The notes: generated by a model not told the origin, from the sequence alone. 64,000 nucleotides of DNA from Roseiarcus sp963820095 (GCA_963820095.1 CAWFZA010000019.1:85689-149688), one strand, 5' to 3'; shown: positions 43,949-54,099, counted from the first letter of the stretch. Numbers and translations: made by a program.

Positions 43949-45825
43949 TCGCCCAAATAGACCTGCCGGACGACCGGATGCGCACGGACCTCATCCGCCG
44001 TCCCGGTGAGAATCACTTCCCCGGCGTTGAGCACGGTCACCTGATCACAAAGGGGAAACAGGAATCGCGTCTGGTGCTCGATGATGATCATCGTAACGCC
44101 CTGCGCCTTGAGCTGACTGAGGATCTCCGCGAGATGATCAACTTCGCGCGCCGACAAGCCCGTCGCTGGCTCGTCAAGCACAATGATGTCAGGGCCGGCG
44201 ACACAGACGGAGGCGAGCTGGGTCAGTTGCTCGACCCCGTGCGGAACGTCACCGACGGCCCGTCCGACCCACGCGCCCGCGCCGACCATCTCGAGGGCCT
44301 CGCGCGATCGGCCCTCCATCCAGGCGAGATCACGCCGGCCGGACGGCAGGAGCGGCCAAAAGGCCGCTCGCTGAATGATGCGCGGCTTGAGGTTGAACAG
44401 GCCAACCATCACGTTTTGGATCGGCGTCAATTCGCGCACGAGCTCGGCAGCCTGAAAGGTCCTCCGCATGCCGAGCTTGGCGCGCTTGCTGGGCGAGGCG
44501 CCGTCGACGCGCACCCCCTTGATGAGCGTCGCGCCGGAAAGCGGCTGCAGACGGCCAGCGATCACATTGGCGAGCGTGCTTTTCCCAGATCCGTTCGGCC
44601 CGATGAGCCCGTGAATGTCGCCTCGCTTCACCGCCAGGTCGACGTTGCGCAGCACCATGAGGCCAGTCCCATAACTGAACTGGATGCCCCGGCACTCGAC
44701 GGCGTATTCCGCCTCCGGGTCGGCCACTTTCGACGCGTCTGCGCTTCCCCCGACAAACTTGCGGAAGAGGTTCGCTTCGACCGGCGCCTCCGAACGATCG
44801 AACGCTGCGACGGCGGGCTCCGGCGCTGTGCTGCCCCCAAGCGCTGCGACGCGCTTCAAGAGACTCATCACGCCGCCCGGCAGCAGGGTCACCGCCAGGA
44901 TCGAGAGGGCGCCATAGACCATTTCCTGCAGCCAAGGGTTAATGTTGACGAGCGCTGGAAACATCGAAACGAAGGCCGCGCCGATCACCGGGCCTAGCGT
45001 CGTGTTGATGCCGCCGATCAGCACCATGACGAGAATGTTGAGCGACACCGACCAATCAAATTGGCCCGGCGAAACGACGCCGAGAAACGAGAACAGCCAT
45101 CCGGCGCCCCCAGCCATCGCGGCGGAGACGCCGAACACGCCAATCTTGATCAGCGAAGTGCGGGCGCCGGCCGCCTCCGCGAAACGCTCGGCGTCACGAA
45201 TCGACAGGAGCACCGGATAGAGCGGCGAACGGCGAATATTCCAAGCGAAGCCGATGCAGAGGAGCAGGGCGAGCATCACGCACCAGGCCACAGGCGTTCC
45301 AAGCCCCTGGAGGCGCTCGGGAAAGTCCGGAAATGCGGGGCCGAGCAATCCCTGCAGTCCTCCGGTGATCTTGAGATCGGTCGCGAGCACCGTCAATACG
45401 AGGGTGAAAATGAACGTGGTGATCGCGAAATAGAGCCCGCTGACCCTCAGCGACATCGCCCCGACCGCGAGCCCGATAAGGCCCGCGACCACGAGCACGA
45501 CCAGAAGGACGAGGACGACGTTCCAACCGAGATTGTTCACGACGATCGTCGTGAAATAGGCGCCGATAGCAAAGAAGCCGCCCTGGCCCAGCGAATAAAG
45601 GCCCAGCATGCCGGCTACGAGATCGAGGCTGATGGCGAGGATGCCGAACACCGCCGCGACAAGCACCAGGCTCTGAACGCCGAGATCCGAATGCGCGACA
45701 AGCACGGTCACGGCGACATAGGCGGCGATAAAGAAGGCTACGCCGAGTGATCTCAGCCGAGGTTTGACTCCCGCGCCCGCCGGAGCGGAACTCGCAGGCG
45801 GCGCCTCCATGCGCTCCGTCTCCAC
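43945..45825 (-). CDS. Fused ABC permease-ATPase (LivM-LivG)
   Basis: A 626-residue fusion. Residues about 1-345 form a LivM permease with around eight membrane segments (SLGVAFFIAAYVAVTVLVAH, YSLGQGGFFAIGAY, DAERFAEAAGA). After a linker comes a LivG ATPase: Walker A LIGPNGSGKSTL, a degenerate signature HGVEQLTQLAS instead of the usual LSGGQ-like box, Walker B DIIVLDEPATGLS, and IIIEHQTRFLFPLC. Fusions of LivM and LivG are known in proteobacteria. It starts 6 nt after livH. Confidence 0.88.
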   Translation of the reverse strand: METERMEAPPASSAPAGAGVKPRLRSLGVAFFIAAYVAVTVLVAHSDLGVQSLVLVAAVFGILAISLDLVAGMLGLYSLGQGGFFAIGAYFTTIVVNNLGWNVVLVLLVVLVVAGLIGLAVGAMSLRVSGLYFAITTFIFTLVLTVLATDLKITGGLQGLLGPAFPDFPERLQGLGTPVAWCVMLALLLCIGFAWNIRRSPLYPVLLSIRDAERFAEAAGARTSLIKIGVFGVSAAMAGGAGWLFSFLGVVSPGQFDWSVSLNILVMVLIGGINTTLGPVIGAAFVSMFPALVNINPWLQEMVYGALSILAVTLLPGGVMSLLKRVAALGGSTAPEPAVAAFDRSEAPVEANLFRKFVGGSADASKVADPEAEYAVECRGIQFSYGTGLMVLRNVDLAVKRGDIHGLIGPNGSGKSTLANVIAGRLQPLSGATLIKGVRVDGASPSKRAKLGMRRTFQAAELVRELTPIQNVMVGLFNLKPRIIQRAAFWPLLPSGRRDLAWMEGRSREALEMVGAGAWVGRAVGDVPHGVEQLTQLASVCVAGPDIIVLDEPATGLSAREVDHLAEILSQLKAQGVTMIIIEHQTRFLFPLCDQVTVLNAGEVILTGTADEVRAHPVVRQVYLGE

Positions 45826-45831
45826 CGCGCC

Positions 45832-46734
45832 TTAGGCTCCGGCCGACACGGCAGCGCGCGGGCGCAAGCGGAACAGATTTGCTGAGCTGAACAAACCGCG
45901 CGGCGAGACGATCAGGACGACGACCAGGATGATGAAGGGAAACCAGTCGGAGGCCTGCGAGTTGATCATGGCGTTCGCGCCCTCGGCGCAGACGCCGAGA
46001 ACCAGGCCGCCGAACATCGCGGCGATCGGTTTTTCGGTTCCCCCGCCAATCATCATCGCGATGAAACCGAACGTGCCGAATGTGTCCCCGAGATAGGGAT
46101 TGGCGAAGGTTGTCGGTCCGATCAGGAGGCCGGCCACGCCAGCGTAGAAGGCCGAGGCTGCGAAGGCGATGATCGCGACCACAGTCGTGTTGACGCCGAC
46201 GGCGGTCGCCATCTCCGGATCGGCGGCCGTGGCCATGCCGATCTTGCCGAACAGCGTGCCGCGCCGGACAAGCTCGAAGCCCACGGTCAAGACCGCCGCG
46301 GTCACGACCGCGAGCAATTGCTGGCCCGTCAGCACTGCGCCGAAAATGTCAAAGCTGGTCGCCCTGAACATTTCCGGAAAGTGCTGCGATGTCGGCCCCC
46401 AAATGTACGCGGCCGCATTCTCGACAATAACCGCAAAGCCCAGCGTGCTGACCAGCCAGCCAAAGCTGAAGCGGTTGAGCGCCAGGATAGGACGGACAGC
46501 GATGAGATAGGAAAGGATCCCGAGGATACAGGCGCAGCCGAGGCCGAGAAGCGCAGCGAACCATGTCGGATAGCCGGCAGCGGAGACTTCCGCTGTTATC
46601 ATGACCGTCGCCATCATCATTTGCCCTTGGGCGAAGTTGATGATGCGAGTGACATAGAAGGTGATGGCCAGCGCCATCCCGATGAGCCCGTAGACAGCCC
46701 CAATGGCGACGCCGCTCACCAAGAACTGAAGCAC
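45832..46734 (-). CDS. livH: Branched-chain-type ABC permease (LivH)
   Basis: A 300-residue polytopic permease with about eight membrane segments (QFLVSGVAIGAVYGLIGMAL, MMMATVMITAEV, FGFIAMMIGGGTEKPIAAMF, DWFPFIILVVVLIVSPRGLF) in the LivH arrangement. First gene of the minus-strand liv run, with the divergent livK gene 575 nt away. No specific substrate can be read from the permease. Confidence 0.9.
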   Translation of the reverse strand: MLQFLVSGVAIGAVYGLIGMALAITFYVTRIINFAQGQMMMATVMITAEVSAAGYPTWFAALLGLGCACILGILSYLIAVRPILALNRFSFGWLVSTLGFAVIVENAAAYIWGPTSQHFPEMFRATSFDIFGAVLTGQQLLAVVTAAVLTVGFELVRRGTLFGKIGMATAADPEMATAVGVNTTVVAIIAFAASAFYAGVAGLLIGPTTFANPYLGDTFGTFGFIAMMIGGGTEKPIAAMFGGLVLGVCAEGANAMINSQASDWFPFIILVVVLIVSPRGLFSSANLFRLRPRAAVSAGA

Positions 46735-47309
46735 TGTCTATTCCTTGGCGTCCCGCAAGACCCTGACCACCAGCGCGCTTCTCACGGCGCTTCGCCGGAC
46801 GCGGTCGGGATAGCGATCGGCTTCAGCCCCGAAAGCGCGGCGCAAACCCTATCACGTTTCCCAAGGTAGGCCAGTCGCGCCCATCGGGCGCAAAGTGCTA
46901 GCCGCTACGTCACAGCCGCAGCAATGAGTAGGCCTGACATAACAGGTATGTGCGCTTCCAGAAACGCGCTGACTGGTTCTCCGGCTTTGGGAAAGGTGAG
47001 CTTCACTGACGCGGCTTCGTCAGGGCGAGCGGCGGCGACGGCGCCTCCTTTGCAACCCTATATTCATAAATCTTTACTTGGCCTTGCGAACCATCGTGGG
47101 GCGCGCGGAGGTTCAGGCGTCTTGCATCCCCGCCAATTCCGTCGCAAGCGGGCGGGCGGCGAGGAACAACGCTGAGACGCCTGTTTTCCAGTTGCCGTTG
47201 CTTTGACAACATCCCCGATCTGCGCGAGGAAACGCGAGGCTGACGCACGGCTGCGTCGGGTGTTGTCGCGCCGAAGCAGACCGCTCGCGTTCAAGGGAGG
47301 AACCAGGCC
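46735..47309. other. Divergent promoter region between livH and livK
   Basis: About 575 bases without a supported gene on either strand. It contains a short dyad CCTG-N6-CAGG (46933-46946) and an AGGGAGG-type ribosome site at 47294-47300 before livK. It must hold the promoters for both the minus-strand liv operon and livK. No regulator site could be identified with confidence. Confidence 0.45.
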
Positions 47310-48473
47310 ATGAAAGCCGTCATCTGGGCGACGCTCGCCGCCACAACCGCGTTATCCGCTGCGCAGAGCCCGGCCCTCGCCGCCGGGGAGCCATACCTCA
47401 TCGGCCTGATCGCGGGAACGACAGGCGCATACGGGTCGACAGGCGTCGCGACCGTCAATGGCGCGCAGATGGCGGTCGACAAGATCAATGCCTCGGGCGG
47501 CGTTCTTGGCCGCCAGTTCAAGCTCGACCCGCATAACGACGATGCGTCCGCCACCGTCTCGGGGCAATTGTACGAGAAGCTCATCGCCGCGGGCGCGATC
47601 GCGATTGCTGGCTCGCCCGACACAGGTCCGGTCACCGCGCAGCTCGCCGTCCGGCACAAGTTCCCGACCATCGGCGTCGTGGACGACGGCGGCCTTACCG
47701 TCAACACCGAGGGGCCGAACGGTCCGCCGAACCCCTGGGTATTCGACTTCGGGCTCAACACCTTCGCGTGGGGCGAGAAGATCGGCGAGTATGCGCTGAA
47801 GCATTGTCCCGATGGCCTTGCCGTCCTGCATGATCCCTCGACTTACGGCCAGGGCGGCCTCTATGGCATCCAGCTTGCCTATGACAAAGCCGGCAAGAAG
47901 ATCGGAATCGACCATACGATCACCGAGAACTGGTCGACCGGCGCGACCACCGGTCTCATGCCCGAGGTCAACGCCGCCAAGGCCGCGGGCATCAAATGCA
48001 TCGACGCGTGGCTGACGCCGCAGGACCAGGCGGCCTTTGTGCAGGACCTGCATTCGGCTGGCTATAACGCCACTGTCTTCGGCAATGACGAAACCAACGC
48101 CGACGACACCTTTTCGAAACTCGCCGGCGACATCGCTGACGGCACAATCAGCGCGGTGCTGACCTCCGACCTCCATCCGAGCCCGGAGCTCACGGCGTTC
48201 CGCGAGGAATACAAGAAAAAGTTCAACATCGACCCGACCCCGTTCGCCGAAACGAGCTACGACAGCATCATGATGCTCGCGCAAGTGGTGAAAGACGCGA
48301 AGTCGACGAAGCCGGCGGACCTGCAGAAGGGGTTCAACGCCGTCAAGGGGTTCAAGGGGATCACCGGCGACCTCGGTTTCTCGGAGAAGAACCACATTAC
48401 GATCAACGCGGACCAGCTGACGCTCGTGAAATATGACGCCGCCAGCAAGCAGTGGGTCGAGGTCAAAGACTGA
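47310..48473 (+). CDS. livK: ABC transporter substrate-binding protein (LivK-like)
   Basis: A 387-residue periplasmic binding protein of the HAAT/peripla_BP_6 family. It has a Sec signal peptide (VIWATLAATTALSAAQSPALA), then the type I binding fold: LIGLIAGTTGAYGSTGVATV, GGVLGRQFKLDPHNDDA, and the C-terminal lobe with FNAVKGFKGITGDLGFSEKN. It is divergent from the liv operon that encodes its permeases. The ligand could be an amino acid, amide or aromatic acid. A clear terminator follows. Confidence 0.9.
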   Translation: MKAVIWATLAATTALSAAQSPALAAGEPYLIGLIAGTTGAYGSTGVATVNGAQMAVDKINASGGVLGRQFKLDPHNDDASATVSGQLYEKLIAAGAIAIAGSPDTGPVTAQLAVRHKFPTIGVVDDGGLTVNTEGPNGPPNPWVFDFGLNTFAWGEKIGEYALKHCPDGLAVLHDPSTYGQGGLYGIQLAYDKAGKKIGIDHTITENWSTGATTGLMPEVNAAKAAGIKCIDAWLTPQDQAAFVQDLHSAGYNATVFGNDETNADDTFSKLAGDIADGTISAVLTSDLHPSPELTAFREEYKKKFNIDPTPFAETSYDSIMMLAQVVKDAKSTKPADLQKGFNAVKGFKGITGDLGFSEKNHITINADQLTLVKYDAASKQWVEVKD

Positions 48474-48481
48474 GATTCTAA

Positions 48482-48516
48482 AGCGCGGGCGGGAAAGTCC
48501 CGTCCGCGCTCTTTCT
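48482..48516 (+). terminator. Rho-independent terminator of livK
   Basis: A 13-bp stem (AGCGCGGGCGGGA ... TCCCGTCCGCGCT, one G-T pair, 3-nt loop) begins 9 nt after the livK stop and is followed by CTTTCT. This is the best terminator in the window. Confidence 0.82.
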
Positions 48517-48592
48517 CCAGTTGGGCGCTGACCGCCTCTACGGCGCTCATCGAGCGGCTGCGACGGGCGTGTCGAGCCGGACGCGATCGCCT

Positions 48593-49478
48593 TCAGATCT
48601 CGACCATCCAGGCTTCCGGCACGAGCTGGTAGCCCCGGCCATTCGGGATCAGATGGGCGAAGCCGGGCAGATGCAGATGCCCGCCGGTCACGAGGTGGCC
48701 CTCCTTCGCGACATGATCGAAAATCTTGAAGCGATTCTCGGCGGCCAGCGGTTCGCTGATGTCAAACTCGCTCGTGACCTCGGGCCGCGGTATCTGAATC
48801 TCCGGCACATGGACCGTGTCTCCCCACATGACGAGAGACTTGCCCGCGGAATTCGAGACGATAGCCGCTGTGGCCCGGGGTATGGCCGGGAAGCGGCAGT
48901 TGGGTCACACCGGGAACAACGGTTCCCGCGCGGCTCGGGCGGAACCTCTCGCGATAGGCTTCGAGGACCCGTTCGGCGGAATCGAGATAAGGCGTCGCCG
49001 CGGCAGACCGGCCGTCGCGAAGGCTCTTGTCCGACCAGAACGCGATCTCGTCCTCGTGAACGACCACTTCCGCGCGCGGGAAGGCCGGCTTTCCGTCGGG
49101 ATCGAGGAGACCGCTCGTGTGGTCCGGATGGATGTGCGTCACGAGCACGGTGTCGAAATCGTCGGGTTTGAAGCCCGCCGCCCGCAAATTCTGCGGGAGC
49201 CGGCCCATGGAATAGACGGTGGAGGAGCCGCCGCCTGAATCGACGAGAATCGTATTGTGGTCGGTCTGGATGACGAATGCGTTGACGGTCAGGCGCGGCG
49301 GCCCGTGGCGGAACGCGTCGCGCATCAGCCCTTGCAGGTGGTCGAGCTCGGCGCCCCTCAAAATCTCGAAACTGATATCGAGGAAGCCGTCGTTGATGGT
49401 CGTGACCATCGCGTCGCCAATGCGCCGTCTGTAGACGCCCGGGGCCTGCTGGTCGGTCTTGTCCGTCGGATTGGGCAT
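48593..49478 (-). CDS. Metallo-beta-lactamase-fold hydrolase, frame broken once
   Basis: An MBL-fold protein of about 295 residues. Motifs: THIHPDHTSGLL (HxHxDH metal site), LVDSGGGSS, LPLPGHTPGHSGYRLEF (second His loop) and, in the other frame, VMWGDTVHVPEIQIPRP with the metal Asp. The first frame derails after 48850; removing one G of GG (48848-48849) restores EFAGKSLVMWGD. ATG 49478 has GGAGGAG upstream. Possibly secreted or cytoplasmic: no signal peptide is seen. It is divergent from the hypothetical gene at 49730. Substrate unknown. Confidence 0.82.
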
Positions 49479-49729
49479 CGTCGTCTCCTCCCAGTCAGAG
49501 ACCATGGGGTGCTTGGGCTAGCCGCGCATCTTGTCACCGCCGTCGGCGAAGGGAAATGAGCCGGCTGCCTGAAATCGCTATATCTGTTATTTATCATACT
49601 TGAATGCCTGACGAAGCCCGGCATCGTTAGCCTACCGGAAGGCGCGGGTCGCTAAGCCGGCGCCAGCGTTCCGAGGGGCGCCGGCCGGACAAAGCCGAGG
49701 TCCGCCGCCAGGTCAGAAGGGAGGCGCGC

Positions 49730-50179
49730 TTGAGTCTGGCCGACCCGCTCGCGCGCTACATGTGCGAGGCTGAGCCTCTGCACGATCTCCTGCGTCGGGG
49801 CCTGATTCAGCTCTCCGGCTTCCTGTTGAAGCGGACACTCGCGGGCTCGCGCGAGATTGTCGACTACGGGCCCGTGGAAGCTGCTCGCAAACGCATTTGT
49901 GAAGCGGCAGAGGGCCTCGGCAGTCTCCCCTCGCCGGCCGGCGCGGCCCACCATCGAAGTCACTTGATCGCCGCGCTTGCCGCCCTGGAGAGCGCGCTCG
50001 CCGCGGCCCTGTCCACGACCGATCGCGACGGAGACGCTCTCTTCCACTTTGTTGAGGAAGCCGAGCGGCATCTGCGCGCCGTGGGACGGACAACGCCTGG
50101 ATTTGAAGCGGTCGATTTCAGGCAGGCATGCTGCGCGATGCACGGCGGCGGCGATTTCGACGCGGGGTTCGCGCGGTGA
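49730..50179 (+). CDS. Hypothetical helical protein
   Basis: A 149-residue protein of unknown family. It starts at TTG 49730 with a strong ribosome site (AAGGGAGG, 49717-49724). It looks all-helical, with no signal peptide or membrane segment, a Cys pair (QACCAMHG) near the C-terminus and several His residues. The next gene, an MBL hydrolase, begins 27 nt after its stop, so they are probably co-transcribed. No function can be assigned. Confidence 0.6.
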   Translation: MSLADPLARYMCEAEPLHDLLRRGLIQLSGFLLKRTLAGSREIVDYGPVEAARKRICEAAEGLGSLPSPAGAAHHRSHLIAALAALESALAAALSTTDRDGDALFHFVEEAERHLRAVGRTTPGFEAVDFRQACCAMHGGGDFDAGFAR

Positions 50180-50206
50180 AATGGCGACAGAGAGGCGAGG
50201 AGCGAC

Positions 50207-51085
50207 ATGGGCAATTATTCGATCTGGGTGCTCGACTATGCCGCGGTGAACAAGTTCCCGCAGAGCGTCATGCTCTACGGTCCGCAATATGTCGGTATCC
50301 GCAACTTGCCCTACGCCTATGTGCTGATCAAAGGGCAAGGGCATGTGATCCTCGTTGACACCGGCTACGACCACAAGGAATACGGCAAGTATCTCGCCGA
50401 TCTTTATGGCGTGACGAACTGGCATGCCGCTTCGGAAGTTCTAGCGGAATGCGGCGTTACGCCTGCAGACGTCACGACCGTTCTGATCACCCACGCCCAT
50501 TTCGATCACATGGGCGGTCTCGACCTCTTCCCCAACGCCAAGTTCTATATTCAGAAGCGCGAAATCGATAAGTGGGTGTGGGCGCTGACGCTCGGACCCG
50601 AATTTCGCTTTCTTGTCGGCGCCGCCGACCCCTCCGACATCGTCAAGGCGACGCGGCTCGCGCGGGAGGGCCGCATGATCGCGGTCGACGGAGACCTCGA
50701 GGACGTCCTGCCCGGCATCGACCTCCATCTCGCGGCCGACACCCACACCTATGGCTCGATGTACGTGACCGTGCGCAACGACGGCTCTCAAGAGAGCGCG
50801 GACGCCTTCATCCTCGCGGGCGACCTCATCTACACTTACGACAACCTCACCGGGCTCGATAAGAACAATCCTCAGCTGGTGCCGATCGGCCTGGCGACGG
50901 GCAGCCAGTCGAATCTCCTGTTCACGAGCGCGGACATGTTGAAAGCCGTTGGCGGCGATCACAAGCGCGTTATCCCGGTGCACGAGGATCAGCTCAGAAG
51001 CGTCTTTCCTTCGCGCGCGACGGCGGCAGGCTTACACGTCGTAGAGCTTGCTCTCGCCGATGGCGAGACGAGCCGCGTCGCGTGA
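50207..51085 (+). CDS. MBL-fold hydrolase (AHL-lactonase-like)
   Basis: A 292-residue metallo-beta-lactamase-fold enzyme of the group that includes N-acyl-homoserine lactonases. It has VDTGYDHKEYGKYL, the metal motif THAHFDHMGGLDLF, DLHLAADTHTYGSMYV and a C-terminal IPVHEDQL. ATG 50207 follows GAGGCGAGGAG. It may open a lactone or cleave an ester/amide in the catabolic pathway encoded here. Quorum quenching is possible, but the context speaks for catabolism. Confidence 0.82.
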   Translation: MGNYSIWVLDYAAVNKFPQSVMLYGPQYVGIRNLPYAYVLIKGQGHVILVDTGYDHKEYGKYLADLYGVTNWHAASEVLAECGVTPADVTTVLITHAHFDHMGGLDLFPNAKFYIQKREIDKWVWALTLGPEFRFLVGAADPSDIVKATRLAREGRMIAVDGDLEDVLPGIDLHLAADTHTYGSMYVTVRNDGSQESADAFILAGDLIYTYDNLTGLDKNNPQLVPIGLATGSQSNLLFTSADMLKAVGGDHKRVIPVHEDQLRSVFPSRATAAGLHVVELALADGETSRVA

Positions 51086-51250
51086 CGAAGGTTTTCGCGC
51101 CGCCAAGCAGGACGACCCCTCCTGCAGGCGATATATTTCTGTTATGTCGAGGTTGGCGGTGCGGGTCCATAGGCGAGTGGGCTAGGCTTTGCCGGCGATG
51201 ACGAGCGCCGGGCCGTTCACCCGAGCATAATCGCGCAAGGATCACGCGGG

Positions 51251-52139
51251 ATGGCGACGCCAAAAATCGGTTTTATTGGACTCGGTCGAATGGGCGGCCC
51301 GATGAGTCTGCGACTGATCCAAGCTGGCTTCGATCTCGTGGTCTTCGACACGAACCCGGATGCGTCGGCGCCTCAGAAGACCGCGGGCGCGGTGGTCGCC
51401 TCCTCGTCCAAGGATGTGTTCGACTCCTCTGATCTTGCGTTTGTGAGCTTGCCCACGCCTGACATCGTCGAGAAGGTTGTCCTCGGCGAGCGTCGAGAAG
51501 GGCTCGCGCGTCAAGACCGTGGTCGATCTGTCAACCAGCGGACCCGGCATGGCGACGCGCGTGTCGAAGGGTCTTGAGCCGTTGGGGGTCGGATGGATCG
51601 ACGCTCCGGTGTCAGGCGGAGTCGCCGGCGCCAAGAACGGGACGCTCGCGGTGATGGCCTCCGGCCCGCGCCCGTCGTTCGAGATCGCCGAGCCGTTGCT
51701 CAAGAATTTTGGCAAGGTCTTCTTCGTTGGCGAGAAGGCCGGCCTCGCTCAGGTCGCAAAGCTCGGCAACAATCTGCTCGCCGCGGCCGCGTTGGTCGTT
51801 TCCTCCGAAGCGCTGGTGATGGGGGTCAAAGCCGGGATCGACCCGAAGATCATGCTCGACATCATCAACGCCGGCAGCGGCCGCAATAGCGCGACGCAGG
51901 ACAAGTTTCCCAAGTCGATCCTGCCAGGCACGTTCGATTTCGGCTTTGCGACCGGACTCTCCTACAAGGACGTTCGCCTGTGCGTCGACGAAGCGGAAAA
52001 TCTTGGCGTGCCGATGGTGGCCGGCGCGGCGGTGCGCCAGATGCTCGCCGTCACGAACGCCAAATTTGGACCGACGTCGGACTTCACCTCGATCATCCGC
52101 GTCGTTGAGGAATGGGCCGGCGTCGAGGTTAGGGGCTGA
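51251..52139 (+). CDS. 3-hydroxyisobutyrate-dehydrogenase-like oxidoreductase, frame broken once
   Basis: A beta-hydroxyacid dehydrogenase of about 295 residues. The N-terminal Rossmann fold is KIGFIGLGRMGGPMSLRL; the middle carries VVDLSTSGPGMATRV and APVSGGVAGAKNGTL; the catalytic-Lys region is AKLGNNLLAAAALV; the C-terminus is SYKDVRLCVDEAENLGVP. The first frame stops making sense after about 51485, and the rest is open in another frame. Removing one G of GG (51485-51486) joins them. It probably oxidises a 3-hydroxyacid intermediate, with the next genes (CMD, ALDH) in the same direction. Confidence 0.82.
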
Positions 52140-52205
52140 ACGCCCGCCGCGTGGTCGGCGAGCCTCCCTTCTATCCGCTGCCGAACTTTGAGACTGGAGA
52201 AAGAC

Positions 52206-52589
52206 ATGAACAAGGAAATGTTCGAGCGCGGCCTCGCCATTCGTAAGAAAGTGCTGGGCGCCGAATTCGTTGAAAAGTCGCTCGCCACAGCGGACGACTT
52301 CAACATGCCGATGCAGGAGCTGACGACCGAATATTGCTGGGGCGCCGTCTGGGGCCGCGAAGGTCTGCCACACAAGACGCGCAGCATGCTCAATCTGGCG
52401 ATGATCAGCTGCCTCAATCGGCCGCACGAGCTCAAGATGCATGTCAAAGGCGCGCTGAAGAACGGCGTCACCAAAGCCGAAATTCGCGAAGTCTTGCTGC
52501 AGGTGGCGATCTACGCCGGGATCCCTGCCGGGGTCGATGCATTCCGGATTGCCCGCGAGGCCTTCGCCGAGGTCGAAAAGAGCGCCTGA
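52206..52589 (+). CDS. Carboxymuconolactone-decarboxylase-family protein
   Basis: A 127-residue CMD/AhpD-like protein (starts MNKEMFERGLAIRKKVLG; FVEKSLATADDFNMPMQELTT; LNLAMISCLNRPHELKMHVK; LLQVAIYAGIPAGVDAF). It lacks the CxxC pair of AhpD, and the pattern fits PcaC-like decarboxylases. ATG 52206 follows GGAGA. It lies 31 nt before the aldehyde dehydrogenase. In this setting it may decarboxylate or ring-open a lactone intermediate; that is inference. Confidence 0.82.
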   Translation: MNKEMFERGLAIRKKVLGAEFVEKSLATADDFNMPMQELTTEYCWGAVWGREGLPHKTRSMLNLAMISCLNRPHELKMHVKGALKNGVTKAEIREVLLQVAIYAGIPAGVDAFRIAREAFAEVEKSA

Positions 52590-52620
52590 CGAGAAAAGCT
52601 CAGGCTTCGGAGATGGCCTC

Positions 52621-54099
52621 ATGAAGCGCTATCAAATGTTGATCGGCGGCGAATGGGTCGACGCCGAGGCGCGGGAAACGCTCGAAACCGAAAATCCGTA
52701 TCTGGGCGCGGCCTGGGCCTTTGTTCCGCGGGCTAAAGCGGCCGACGTCGATCGCGCCGTTGACGCCGCGCTCAAGGCGTTTCGTGCGCCGTCGTGGGCC
52801 AAGATCAGCGCCTCGGCGCGCGGGGCGCTCTTGCGCAAGCTCGCCGATCTTATAGCGGCCGAGGCCGACCGGCTGGCGGAGATCGAGACGCGAGACAACG
52901 GCAAGCTGATCACCGAGATGCGCACGCAGCTGCGCTACATACCGCAATGGTTCAACTATTTCGGCGGCCTCGCAGACAAGATCGAAGGGCGAGTGATCCC
53001 GATCGACAAGCCTGGCATGATCAACTTCACCCGCGAAGAGCCGCTCGGGGTCGTGGCGGCTATCACTCCGTGGAATTCCCCGCTGATGCTCGCGACCTGG
53101 AAGCTGGCGCCCGCTTTGGCCGCCGGCAACACAGTCGTGTGGAAGCCGTCGGAGTTCTCCTCGGTGTCGGCGCTCGAATTTGGGCGCCTGTTCGAGAAGG
53201 CCGGCTTTCCGTCCGGAGTCGTGAACATCGTGACCGGATTTGGCGCCGAGATCGGCGAGCGCCTTGTCTCGCATCCGCATGTGGCGAAGATCGCGTTCAC
53301 GGGAGGCGACCGGACCGGGCAAGGCGTCTACGAGCTGGCTGCAAAATCCATCAAGCCTGTGACGCTCGAGCTTGGCGGCAAATCGGCCAATATCGTGTTC
53401 AAGGACGCAGCCCTCGACAATGCCGTCAAGGGCGTTGTCTCGGGCATCTTCGCCGCGACCGGACAGACTTGCATCGCAGGCTCCCGCGCCCTCATCCACC
53501 GTTCGATCCACAACGAGTTCGTCGACAAGCTCGTCGCGCTCGGCCAAACCGCGCGCATGGGCGACCCGCTGCTCGACACCACTCAAGTCGGACCGGTGAC
53601 GACCCGGCCGCAATTCAAGAAGGTGCTCGACTATATCGAAGTCGCCAAGAGCGAGGGCGCCTCCTGCGTTCTCGGCGGCGCGAAAGCGACACGCCCCGAG
53701 TGCGGCGAAGGATGGTTCGTCGAGCCGACAGTGTTCACCGAGGTCAAGCCCTCCATGCGCATCGCGCAGGAGGAGGTGTTCGGGCCGGTTCTCTCGATCA
53801 TCACTTTCGACGACGAGGAGGAGGCGATAGAGATCGCCAACAACACGCAATACGGCCTCGCGGCCGGGGTCTGGACGCAAAGCATCGGGACTGCGTTCAA
53901 AATGTCCGAGCGGCTCGAGGCGGGCACGGTCTGGGTCAACACCTACCGGGCGGTGAGCTACCTTTCGCCGTTCGGCGGCTACAAGCGTTCTGGCATTGGG
54001 CGAGAGAGCGGCCTGACTGCGATTCGCGAGTACCTCCAGGAAAAGAGCGTCTGGATCGATACGATCGGCGAGGTCGCGAACCCGTTCGTTCAGCGGTAG
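52621..54099 (+). CDS. Aldehyde dehydrogenase
   Basis: A 492-residue NAD(P)-dependent aldehyde dehydrogenase. Catalytic Glu is in TLELGGKSANIVF, catalytic Cys in ATGQTCIAGSR, and the cofactor loop in ITPWNSPLMLATWKLAPALA; the C-terminus has SPFGGYKRSGIGRESG. ATG 52621 was chosen because earlier frames lead into the CMD gene. It probably oxidises an aldehyde produced by the preceding dehydrogenases. LysR regulator and MmgE/PrpD genes follow on the same strand. Confidence 0.92.
   Translation: MKRYQMLIGGEWVDAEARETLETENPYLGAAWAFVPRAKAADVDRAVDAALKAFRAPSWAKISASARGALLRKLADLIAAEADRLAEIETRDNGKLITEMRTQLRYIPQWFNYFGGLADKIEGRVIPIDKPGMINFTREEPLGVVAAITPWNSPLMLATWKLAPALAAGNTVVWKPSEFSSVSALEFGRLFEKAGFPSGVVNIVTGFGAEIGERLVSHPHVAKIAFTGGDRTGQGVYELAAKSIKPVTLELGGKSANIVFKDAALDNAVKGVVSGIFAATGQTCIAGSRALIHRSIHNEFVDKLVALGQTARMGDPLLDTTQVGPVTTRPQFKKVLDYIEVAKSEGASCVLGGAKATRPECGEGWFVEPTVFTEVKPSMRIAQEEVFGPVLSIITFDDEEEAIEIANNTQYGLAAGVWTQSIGTAFKMSERLEAGTVWVNTYRAVSYLSPFGGYKRSGIGRESGLTAIREYLQEKSVWIDTIGEVANPFVQR

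Noticed and set aside
47163..47188. Second EcfG-type promoter before livK (GGAAC ... TTTT)
   Set aside because: The -10 part lacks CGTT at the correct spacing.
50207..51085. Quorum-quenching system
   Set aside because: The MBL fold fits AHL lactonases, but there is no luxI/luxR gene in the window and the neighbours are catabolic.
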